IMG/VR virus record: IMGVR_UViG_3300027754_000292
Coordinates: 1 to 31,765 of that record
Source: a virus
Reading direction: 5' to 3' (one strand)
Length of the DNA: 31,765 bases
A program made the position numbers and the translations under genes. This document shows, in pieces, positions 1 to 7,055 of this stretch. The notes under the pieces were generated by a model. It was not told where the DNA came from and searched no databases. It was given only the letters and a program-made list of their open reading frames with translations. Every line of letters begins with the position of its first letter. Positions within the stretch are counted from its first letter, which is position 1.

Positions 1-1419
1 CAGGTAGCTGCGAAGACTGTAGGTTTTGATATCGTTCCTGTTATCCCTATGTCAGGTCCAACTGGTATTCTGTCTTACTTAGACTACGTATACGCAGGTG
101 GTAAAGTAGGTGCTGCTGCTGCTAGTTCAGCTGCTGATCAGTTAGCTACTGCTCCTTCAATGATTAAATTCCCAGTTTACCAAATTGCTTCAGGTATCCC
201 TGGTGCTACTGGTGCTACTGGTGCTAATGCTACAACTTTCACAGTAGGTGCTACAGCTTCTATAAACACCACTTTACTTTTAACTTTCGTAGGTCTATCA
301 AGAATTGATGGTTTCCCTATCTTCCAAATCACAGGTATTGCATCAGGTACTCCCGTTGCTACTTATTTCAACGGTACTCCTTATCAAGTAGTTACTGGAG
401 CTGGTGGATCAGGATTCTACACTCAAAACTCAGCTGGAACTGCACAATTAGTTAAAGCTTTAGAAGATCACATCCAAGGTTATTCTGGTGCTGGTTTCAA
501 CAACGACCAAGCTTACCAAGGTCCTTACGTTGATGGTACTAAAACTTACAACCCAATGTTAAGAGGTGTTGGAGAATCTACTTACTACAACTCAATGGGT
601 CTTTCGACTTTCACTAAGTTCGTAGAAGCTGAAACTTTCCAAGTTGCTGCTTCAGTTACAACTGAGCAAATTCAGGATCTTAACAAACAATTCGGTATCG
701 ATGTTATTTCAATGATCGAGAACGCATTGGTTAATGAGGTTTCTCAAGCAATCAACAAACACATCCTTTCAAGATCATTTGCTTTAGGATGGTCTAACCA
801 CGTACAATTCTTAAGCGTAGAAAACCAAAACCTTAACCTTAACTTAGTTATTGGTGGTGGTGCTGGAACTACAGCTGCTTACGTTAAGAAAGACGACACT
901 ACATCTACAATGGTAATCCCTGCAGGTCCTGCATCAGGAGGATATGAGAACTTATCAACTTTACAAAGAAGATTATTCTCAAGAATTCTTGCAGCTGGTA
1001 ACGTGGTAGCTAACAGAGGTAGAAGAGGTCCTGCTAACTTCATCGTTACAAACGCTGCAGTTGCAAGTGCACTTCAAGATATCTCTCAATTCACTTTCGC
1101 ACCATTCTCTAACACTTTAACTCAAAACAATGGTACTTTATACCCTGTAGGTTCGCTTGCTGGTATGACTGTATATGTTGATCAAAACATGAGCTACAGT
1201 GATACAAGAGTATTAGTTGGAAGAAAAGGTGGAGACGATGAACCAGGTATCAAATTTATGCCTTACATGATGGCAGAGTCTATTCAGACTATCTCTGAAG
1301 GAACAATGTCACCTAAGATCGCAGTTAAATCTAGATACGCATTAGTTGAAGCTGGTATGTTACCTGAAACTATGTACTTAACATTCTTTGTTAACGTACC
1401 TGCTGGTGGTTTAGCATAA
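1..1419 (+). CDS. Major capsid protein, gp23-like (5' end missing)
   Basis: The reading frame is open from base 1, so the gene starts upstream. The ATG at 49 is an internal Met inside the conserved VIPMSGPTG segment, which matches the gp23 family motif around 'MTGPTG'. After an Ala/Gly/Thr-rich insertion (about bases 110-480) the fold resumes with FTKFVEAETFQVAASVTTEQ and QDLNKQFGIDVISMIENAL, which parallel the T4 gp23 segment in which the subunit helix is followed by 'AELSNILSTEV'. The C-terminal part (VLVGRKG, PGIKFMPYMM, MSPKIAVKSRYALV) matches the gp23 ending 'QPKIGFKTRYGM'. It forms the hexameric head lattice. In T4 the N-terminus is removed by the prohead protease; that part is outside this window. 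Codon use (GGT, GCT, ACT, AAC, TTC) is visibly more biased than in neighbouring genes, as expected for the most abundant virion protein. A terminator follows 18 bases after the stop. Confidence 0.93.
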   Translation, partial: QVAAKTVGFDIVPVIPMSGPTGILSYLDYVYAGGKVGAAAASSAADQLATAPSMIKFPVYQIASGIPGATGATGANATTFTVGATASINTTLLLTFVGLSRIDGFPIFQITGIASGTPVATYFNGTPYQVVTGAGGSGFYTQNSAGTAQLVKALEDHIQGYSGAGFNNDQAYQGPYVDGTKTYNPMLRGVGESTYYNSMGLSTFTKFVEAETFQVAASVTTEQIQDLNKQFGIDVISMIENALVNEVSQAINKHILSRSFALGWSNHVQFLSVENQNLNLNLVIGGGAGTTAAYVKKDDTTSTMVIPAGPASGGYENLSTLQRRLFSRILAAGNVVANRGRRGPANFIVTNAAVASALQDISQFTFAPFSNTLTQNNGTLYPVGSLAGMTVYVDQNMSYSDTRVLVGRKGGDDEPGIKFMPYMMAESIQTISEGTMSPKIAVKSRYALVEAGMLPETMYLTFFVNVPAGGLA

Positions 1420-1437
1420 TCTAACTCACGCATAATT

Positions 1438-1468
1438 AAAACCCTAGGATTTATCCTAGGGTTTTTTT
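1438..1468 (+). terminator. Rho-independent terminator after the capsid gene
   Basis: An inverted repeat, AAACCCTAGGAT and ATCCTAGGGTTT, is separated by a very short loop and followed by a run of seven T. It lies just after the capsid stop codon and before the next promoter-like element, so it should isolate the very strong capsid transcript from the downstream genes. Confidence 0.88.
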
Positions 1469-1498
1469 GTGCTTCCTGGTTAAGAATAAAAATTCCAA

Positions 1499-1510
1499 TT
1501 GGATATATAC
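1499..1510 (+). promoter_or_regulatory. Candidate phage late promoter element
   Basis: The sequence TTGGATATATAC lies between the capsid terminator and the ATG at 1536. The same core, GGATATATA, recurs upstream of the genes at 8521, 10414 and 22920. Its position at the head of transcription units suggests a promoter read by a phage-modified polymerase, comparable in role to the T4 late box TATAAATA. No -35 element is obvious. Confidence 0.6.
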
Positions 1511-1535
1511 AATATAAAAAAAGTATTGTTTTGTA

Positions 1536-2684
1536 ATGAAGAATCTACCATCTTTTAATGATTTTAAAAAATACGAGTCTCTGATAGAAACTGTAGACCG
1601 TGAACTTAGTGAGGAGTTTGCTTCCCTAGAAAGATCAGAACCTAATCACACAGTAAACGAAGGCATCTTCGGAGACTACCTTAAAAATTCACTTTCTAAG
1701 TTTTTCTTAGGCTCTTTATCTAGGGTAGGAATGATCGATAAGGCAAGAAAGCTTCTTGTAGATTTAGAAATTGATGCTATCGAGAAAAGAGCAAATTTCG
1801 AAGAAAATATTGAAAAACTAGAATCTGAAATAGATGGTTTGAGTTCAATAAACGACAAGGGAAAAATAAGCTCTGTCGAAAGAGAAAGGGAAGTTAAAAC
1901 AAAAGAGTTTGAAACTTTCATTAAGTCGCATTCACTTAAGATAAAAAAAGCAAAAGATTTCGTCTCTAAGGTTATTGATAATAACACTAGAAGGAGGGAG
2001 TATTACGAGGCAGGAAGAGCAGACGATGAAATTGCATTAGCTGAACTTGAATATAAATTGGCTAGAGATAAAGCTGACGACGTAGACATCAAGAAGTTTC
2101 AGGATAAGATTAATGCTAAAAAGAAAGAAGCAGAAGAGAAAGCTCAGAATCTGAAAGATCAAATGGATAAAAAATCGGAAGAAGAAAAGAAGGATAATGG
2201 ACCCGATACGGAGGACCTTTCCTTAGATTCGGAAAAGGAAAAGAAAAAGGTTGCGGGGAGAAGAGGAAAAGATATCATCGAGAGAAAAAAGGAACTTGAA
2301 AAAGATATTGCTGATTTAAGAGCAAATATCGAGAGAAAGTTAACAGTATTGGAGAAAAGAATAGGTGCTAATCCTGATAAGGTTAGCAAATCTTACATAG
2401 AAAAATCTAAGATTGAATTACTTGAACTTAGCTCAGCTTTGGATTCTAAGAAAAATCTATTAAAATTATTCAGGAATCTAGGCAAAACTGAATCTGATAT
2501 AGATAAGACATTAAGCAAGGAGCAAGAGTTCACAAAGTTAACTAATATGATAAATCAAGGAATAGCTGATGGTGAAGATGCAAACTCAGGAACTAAGAAA
2601 ATAATTTCTGATGTATTCGTTACTCCTTCGGGTAATATTGACGCCAGTAAATTAAGAACTGCAAAAGATAAACTAAACAACTAA
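1536..2684 (+). CDS. Putative internal head protein, coiled coil (paralog of next gene)
   Basis: The 382-aa product is rich in Lys and Glu and is predicted by eye to be mostly coiled coil (about residues 60-330); no enzyme motif is seen. The N-terminus SFNDFKKYESLIE resembles the T4 internal-protein leader MKTYQEFIAE. A second candidate prohead-protease site, VNE|GIF, lies at residues 40-45; cleavage there would release a mature N-terminus GIFGDYLKNSLSKFF. A central block (VIDNNTRRREYYE, about bases 1965-2010) matches VISDNKRVRIYWE in the next gene, so the two look like tandem duplicates. It is the first gene of a four-gene unit between two terminators, directly after the capsid gene. An internal or core head protein is the best guess. 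A scaffold is an alternative, although the T4 scaffold gene lies upstream of gene 23. The role is inferred, not recognised by family. Confidence 0.55.
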   Translation: MKNLPSFNDFKKYESLIETVDRELSEEFASLERSEPNHTVNEGIFGDYLKNSLSKFFLGSLSRVGMIDKARKLLVDLEIDAIEKRANFEENIEKLESEIDGLSSINDKGKISSVEREREVKTKEFETFIKSHSLKIKKAKDFVSKVIDNNTRRREYYEAGRADDEIALAELEYKLARDKADDVDIKKFQDKINAKKKEAEEKAQNLKDQMDKKSEEEKKDNGPDTEDLSLDSEKEKKKVAGRRGKDIIERKKELEKDIADLRANIERKLTVLEKRIGANPDKVSKSYIEKSKIELLELSSALDSKKNLLKLFRNLGKTESDIDKTLSKEQEFTKLTNMINQGIADGEDANSGTKKIISDVFVTPSGNIDASKLRTAKDKLNN

Positions 2685-2686
2685 GT

Positions 2687-3622
2687 ATGACTTTAAAATT
2701 TAAAGAATGGGACAGCTTAAATGAAGCTGGCATATTCGACACTATAAAAAACTGGCTAAGTGGAACTTTTGGTGGAAGTATAGAATCACTAGATAAATTA
2801 GCTAATGAGTACAGATCAGCAGAGCTTGAATATGTTGAAAAATGGGAAGATATTAACGTGGAGATTGATAAGTTAGATCTGGAAAGATCCCAAACCAAAA
2901 GCGATCCTGCAGAGATAAAAAGAATCGATCGTTTGATTCAAAGAAATAATGAGTTAATGGATGCTCAGTCTAGATCTCACGAGAAGAAGACGGAAAGCAT
3001 ATTCACTAAGGTTAGAGATGTCATAAGCGATAATAAAAGAGTTAGAATATATTGGGAAAAGCTTAAAACAAAAGTTGATGCTGATATAGCTGAGGAGATG
3101 TATAAGAGAGCTAAAAACCTAGCAGATTCTTCGCTTTCTGGATCATTATACTCTAAATATAAAGCAGCATTATTAAAAGCTAAGCAGAAAGATATTGACT
3201 TCAGAAATAAGTACGGAAACCTGATGACTAAAGACATTGAAGCAGGGGAGAGATTTAAGGATAAATCAGGATCAACTAAATCAACATCAGGTCCAGATAA
3301 TTATACTAAATCAGGGAATGAAAGCGATGCCTCGTTTGAATTCATAGCTAAACTTCCTTTAGTCGAATTTACAAATGCTATAAAAGAATACGTTCCAGCT
3401 CAAGGAAAAAAACTTGTTTCTTTCCTTTTAAAAGAGAGGAACGACAGATATGTTGCTATGGATATGGAAAGGGACATCCTAAATAAAGAAGTTGAAAATT
3501 CAGCCAGTCCGGATCAAGCAAGAGAACTAGCTTCTAAAAGAATAAAGGAGATTAGAGAGAAGTATATGGATGAGATAAGAGATCTAAGATCTAAAATAAC
3601 AATTGCTAGAAAGTATGCTTAA
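2687..3622 (+). CDS. Putative internal head protein with capsid-targeting leader
   Basis: The 311-aa product starts two bases after the previous stop. Its N-terminus LKFKEWDSLNE|AGIFD has the layout of the T4 capsid-targeting sequence (MKTYQEFIAE|A): an aromatic, an acidic residue and another aromatic, then L-x-E with a small residue after the cut. Cleavage after Glu13 would leave AGIFDTIKNWLSGTF, an amphipathic-looking helix very similar to the mature N-terminus predicted for the upstream paralog. The body is charged and helical (about residues 40-120 and 240-305) with a low-complexity Ser/Gly/Lys linker (about 185-210). No catalytic motif is visible. Packing into the head, and perhaps ejection with the DNA, is inferred from the leader and the location beside the capsid gene. 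Confidence 0.55.
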   Translation: MTLKFKEWDSLNEAGIFDTIKNWLSGTFGGSIESLDKLANEYRSAELEYVEKWEDINVEIDKLDLERSQTKSDPAEIKRIDRLIQRNNELMDAQSRSHEKKTESIFTKVRDVISDNKRVRIYWEKLKTKVDADIAEEMYKRAKNLADSSLSGSLYSKYKAALLKAKQKDIDFRNKYGNLMTKDIEAGERFKDKSGSTKSTSGPDNYTKSGNESDASFEFIAKLPLVEFTNAIKEYVPAQGKKLVSFLLKERNDRYVAMDMERDILNKEVENSASPDQARELASKRIKEIREKYMDEIRDLRSKITIARKYA

Positions 3623-3887
3623 ATATAGAGAATTCGTTATTAACGAGGAAGACAGCGGGGAGACCAAAATACAGGGAATAAAAACAACTCTTTCCCAAAA
3701 ATTTGATGCAATTAAAAATGCTAAGAATTCTAAAAAACCTGGAGATACTGCTTCAGAGATAGCAAGTATAAACCAACAGGCTGGAATATATCAGGAAATA
3801 TCGGTTTTGATGAAAACGCTTTCAGCTGAAATACAAAAGAACAATACGGGTAAGGATGCTGCTGGGCCTAAAGAAAATATATACTAA
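3615..3887 (+). CDS. Small putative internal head protein with capsid-targeting leader
   Basis: I chose the ATG at 3615 rather than the in-frame TTG at 3603, because the ATG gives the leader MLKYREFVINE|EDS. This is almost a residue-for-residue match to the T4 internal-protein leader MKTYQEFIAE|A, with K-Y-x-E-F-[VI] followed by [IL]-x-E. The start overlaps the end of the previous gene by 8 bases, so translation is probably coupled. The mature part would be about 79 residues, polar and helical (Lys, Ser, Ala, Gln), with no recognisable domain. Size and composition are like T4 IPI, IPII and IPIII, which are packed in the head and injected into the host. Function beyond packaging cannot be read from the sequence. 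Confidence 0.6.
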   Translation: MLKYREFVINEEDSGETKIQGIKTTLSQKFDAIKNAKNSKKPGDTASEIASINQQAGIYQEISVLMKTLSAEIQKNNTGKDAAGPKENIY

Positions 3888-3901
3888 AAGATTAATAAAT
3901 T

Positions 3902-6379
3902 ATGAACAATAATCCATATATTCACAATCAGGTAGCTAAACAGCTATTAGAAGGGTATTATAGTAAGCTATTAGAAAATGAACAAGTAGATTCTTTGCTT
4001 GTTAAGGTTTGCGATAATGCTTTGAATGCTTTCAAGATATTAACCTTTGACCTAGCTCCTAAGAGAGATAGAAATCCCGATGTTATTAGACTTAAGCTTT
4101 CTGATGTTGCAAGTTCTAAAACTGTAAAATCTTTAACCGCTAAATTGATCGACTACGCAGACGATAATGATCTAGCAAATTCTAAATATGCTGAAGCTAA
4201 AAGACTGTATCTAGAGAGCTTATATAAATTTGCTGAAGCACTTGATAGGACTTCGGAAATTTCTAAATCTAAAGATGATGTTATATTTAAGCAGTTTAAG
4301 ATGGCTACAACTAAACTTCAGAATTCTATAGACAATATAGCTAAACAAGCAGAAGAAGAAGCTGAAAAGCTAAATGACAGCGAAGGATTTGAATTTGATG
4401 ATATACTAAATGAATCTATTTTCACTGGGTATAAAAGAAGAGTTGATAATCTAAAAAAATTACTTACTAATTTAATAAGTTCTTCTGAGGGTAAAGATCA
4501 AAAATCAGGATACGGAAGGGATTGGAAAAGAACATTTTTAGATCTTGACGAGAAGAGAAAGACTTTAGATAATACAGATGGTGGCGACAAGGATAGAAAA
4601 ATGCTTGAAGAATTAGAAAAGCAAGTTGATAAATTCCAAGAAGAATTTAACAACACTATGATCCAAACAGCAAATAGGTCTTTACAAAAATTAGAGGATG
4701 ATGAAGAAGTTTATACAACATATTCTGATGTTACTAATTTAGTTAGTCAAGCACTAGATCTTATGACTAGAGCAAAGACACAGTATGGAATAGCGGTTAG
4801 GGTTATCAAGGATGAAAATGAGGTTAAAGAAGTAGAAACTGCTAAAGCTATTTTTCCTTTAAAAAGAGGGGATTCAGATTCTGATAAGAAGATAAAAGGA
4901 AGCGGATTAATCTTTGCTATTCAAACTGCACTTTGTGACGGTATAACTTCTGCAGGTAAGCTGATAAAATCTAAAGGAGGTCCTAATGGAAAATATGGCC
5001 CAGCTACAACTTCTGTTATCTCAACTATCCAAAAATTATCAGGTAATAAAAATGCAAGTGGTCAGATAGACCAAGCATTGTTAACTGATATAATTGCTTC
5101 TGATTGGGTTTCAGCTAAGAATAGGAAAGCCATTAATGCAGCTTTGCACATGATAGGAACAAAAATGCATGAGAGCACATCTAATTCAGGATATGTTAAA
5201 AGTATTTCTGAATTATTCTCTAGTGTTAATGAGGGTAAAATCATTATCAACAATTCTGACTTCGAAAAGGAGCTAGCTGTTCAATACAAAGCTCAAGTAG
5301 CAATAGCATCTCCAGAAAAATCATCTGGATCATCTGATGCAAAATCAGCGTCAGGAGTACGGGGATTAGCTAAAAAGCTTAGATCTGAGTATAATATAAA
5401 AGTGGAGTCTGAGGATTTTGTTAAGCAGGACGGATCTCTTAAATCATCCTACAGCACAGAATTTATAAAAGATTGGAATTTAGCTTTAGATAAAGCTAAA
5501 CCAGCGGAAGAATTTTCATACTTTTTTGCTAAAGGTGCAGTTTATAATATCAACCTAGGGTCATCGTCATTAAAAACCCCATGCAACTGGAATAAATGGG
5601 CAGAGACTAGACAGATTAAAACACTAGGTAACGAAGACGCAACGGAATTTCTTAGAAATTATCTTAAAGGCTGGACAACATTTGGTATGATTAGACCCCA
5701 GTTTAGATATGATGGTATAAAACAATTAATTAATAAAAATTCAGATAATGATGATCTAGATCTTTCCGGACCTTTTGAAATGATGGAATCGTCTATCAAG
5801 AATAAAGAAATTCCTTTTATTGATTATGATAATCTTAAGAGCGATATATCTAGAGCTTTCAATATTGCTTTACAAAAAAGTGACAGAAGCCCAGATTTAG
5901 GTAAGGAAGAATTTGTTGCTATCAACAACTTCCTCGTAATGATAGCTAACTGTGTTACCTTCGATGGAAGCAAATTTGTAAGCTGTATAAAATGGATTAA
6001 TGATAATGTTTTAGGATCTTCTACAGCTAAAAGAATATCTAAGGATAGTATATTTGGTCTAACTGAAGATGACTCGGACAGCGGACCTTTATTAACTTAT
6101 GCAGGATCTAAAATCATTGTAGGTGAGTATGATGATATTAAGAAAAGGAAAACAACTTCAAAAAGACAGGTGTCATCTGCACTTGAGGGAATTGGTACAT
6201 TGAGTAACATGAAAGGGTCTGATAGTGGAATAAAAAACATACTAGGTAATAACTGCTATTATATAGCTGCTGACATTTATCCTAGCATAGCAACACACGT
6301 TAAAAGAATGAATTCAACTTCATTCGATGAGATACCCCAGCAATCACCTTTTAAATGCGTCAACATTGACGCAAAATAA
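3902..6379 (+). CDS. Large putative internal or ejection protein with PG-binding-like segment
   Basis: This 825-aa product is not recognised by family. Residues 1-160 are helical and charged. A candidate prohead-protease site, ILNE|SIFTGYKRR, lies at residues 168-180 and resembles the NE|(A)GIF sites of the two upstream paralogs, so the first 171 residues may be a removable propeptide. Residues about 180-300 are again helical. Residues about 350-400 (SKGGPNGKYGPATTSVIS, then Q-x-L and G-Q-I-D) follow the pattern of the peptidoglycan-binding domain PF01471 (G-x-x-G-x-x-T-x-x-A-V-x-x-F-Q...G-x-x-D). The C-terminal 400 residues show no motif I know. It ends the four-gene unit and is followed at once by a terminator. 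A head-packaged protein that meets the cell wall on ejection is a plausible inference. A large structural head protein is the alternative. Confidence 0.45.
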   Translation: MNNNPYIHNQVAKQLLEGYYSKLLENEQVDSLLVKVCDNALNAFKILTFDLAPKRDRNPDVIRLKLSDVASSKTVKSLTAKLIDYADDNDLANSKYAEAKRLYLESLYKFAEALDRTSEISKSKDDVIFKQFKMATTKLQNSIDNIAKQAEEEAEKLNDSEGFEFDDILNESIFTGYKRRVDNLKKLLTNLISSSEGKDQKSGYGRDWKRTFLDLDEKRKTLDNTDGGDKDRKMLEELEKQVDKFQEEFNNTMIQTANRSLQKLEDDEEVYTTYSDVTNLVSQALDLMTRAKTQYGIAVRVIKDENEVKEVETAKAIFPLKRGDSDSDKKIKGSGLIFAIQTALCDGITSAGKLIKSKGGPNGKYGPATTSVISTIQKLSGNKNASGQIDQALLTDIIASDWVSAKNRKAINAALHMIGTKMHESTSNSGYVKSISELFSSVNEGKIIINNSDFEKELAVQYKAQVAIASPEKSSGSSDAKSASGVRGLAKKLRSEYNIKVESEDFVKQDGSLKSSYSTEFIKDWNLALDKAKPAEEFSYFFAKGAVYNINLGSSSLKTPCNWNKWAETRQIKTLGNEDATEFLRNYLKGWTTFGMIRPQFRYDGIKQLINKNSDNDDLDLSGPFEMMESSIKNKEIPFIDYDNLKSDISRAFNIALQKSDRSPDLGKEEFVAINNFLVMIANCVTFDGSKFVSCIKWINDNVLGSSTAKRISKDSIFGLTEDDSDSGPLLTYAGSKIIVGEYDDIKKRKTTSKRQVSSALEGIGTLSNMKGSDSGIKNILGNNCYYIAADIYPSIATHVKRMNSTSFDEIPQQSPFKCVNIDAK

Positions 6380-6382
6380 ATA

Positions 6383-6412
6383 AAACCCCGATTTTAATAA
6401 AGATCGGGGTTT
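6383..6412 (+). terminator. Rho-independent terminator after the 825-aa gene
   Basis: The arms AAACCCCGAT and ATCGGGGTTT are separated by an A/T loop of about nine bases and followed by further T. It closes the four-gene internal-protein unit. Confidence 0.85.
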
Positions 6413-6438
6413 TTCGTGCTTTCCCCGTACTAATTTAT

Positions 6439-6446
6439 TATATTTG
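6439..6446 (+). promoter_or_regulatory. Candidate host-type -7 promoter box
   Basis: TATATTTG fits the Bacteroidota sigma-factor -7 consensus TAnnTTTG and lies just after the terminator. The expected TTTG-like -33 element about 19 bases upstream is poor (TTTTCG). Initiation a few bases downstream would place the TTG at 6444 inside the promoter and favour a later start for the kinase gene. It differs from the GGATATATA element used elsewhere in the window. Confidence 0.35.
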
Positions 6447-6464
6447 CTAGGTGGAACATGTGCG

Positions 6465-7049
6465 ATGTTCCTCCATAAAAAGAAATATATGGTATACGTA
6501 TTCGAAGGCCCAAGAAATTCAGGCAAGACATTTTTATCTGAATATATCTCAGAATCTTTTAGCATCCCAAGATTTCAGTTTAAGTTTGCCAATTTCTTTG
6601 CCGACTTAAATCTAAAAAGTGAGGATAGCAAAGAAGCACATGCATTTTCATTAGGTAAAGAGTTTATGCTTATGCAGTTAGCAAAGGACATCCCCGGGGA
6701 ATCATTCATACATGATAGAGGAATATTAACTGTCTTAGTGTGGGGATTGCTTGAGGGTAGAATAACAGAAGACGAAGCTAGGGATCAAATAGGGATAGTT
6801 AAGAAATACTCACTTCTTGACGAGATAACTATAATCTATATAAATGGTGAAAATCCAGATAAGTCCGATAGAAGCAAAGATCAGTGGGATCACATTGATG
6901 GAGATACAAGAGAAAGAGACACTTACGAGAAAGTAATATCTATGTTTCAGGAAGCTGGACTTCATAAAATATGGACAATTACAAATAAATTTGACGATCA
7001 ATCAGTGAGCAATATTAGTTCAATGTTTGAGGATATACTTTTTAATTAA
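6465..7049 (+). CDS. P-loop (deoxy)nucleotide kinase-like protein
   Basis: The frame extends upstream to a TTG at 6444, but that codon is inside a likely promoter box, so I use the ATG at 6465. The ATG at 6489 is equally possible and begins right at the fold (MVYVFEGPRNSGKT). Walker A is GPRNSGKT. A HDRG motif (FIHDRG) corresponds to the DR[YG] substrate-binding motif of thymidylate and deoxynucleoside kinases. An Arg-rich stretch (DRSKDQWDH, then DTRERDTYEKV) is the expected lid. At about 187-195 aa it has the usual size of a small nucleoside monophosphate kinase. It probably phosphorylates a nucleotide for phage DNA synthesis, but the exact substrate cannot be told. Six bases separate it from the asparagine synthetase gene, so the two form an operon. 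Confidence 0.6.
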   Translation: MFLHKKKYMVYVFEGPRNSGKTFLSEYISESFSIPRFQFKFANFFADLNLKSEDSKEAHAFSLGKEFMLMQLAKDIPGESFIHDRGILTVLVWGLLEGRITEDEARDQIGIVKKYSLLDEITIIYINGENPDKSDRSKDQWDHIDGDTRERDTYEKVISMFQEAGLHKIWTITNKFDDQSVSNISSMFEDILFN

Positions 7050-7055
7050 AAAAAC

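Noticed and set aside
49-51. ATG at 49 as the start of the capsid gene
   Set aside because: The frame is open to base 1 and the upstream codons (FDIVPVIP) belong to the gp23 motif, so this Met is internal.
1676-2898. Minus-strand open frames of 76-103 codons across the coiled-coil genes
   Set aside because: Ser/Phe/Leu-rich mirror images of Lys/Glu-rich coding sequence, with no leader or promoter; shadows of the plus-strand genes.
6444-6464. TTG at 6444 as start of the kinase gene
   Set aside because: The TTG lies inside the likely -7 promoter box, and ATG codons at 6465 and 6489 sit closer to the P-loop fold.
7031-7040. GGATATACTT before asnB as a further late promoter
   Set aside because: It lies inside the coding end of the kinase gene and differs from the core; similar GGATATAC strings occur inside other genes (for example near 11609 and 17261).
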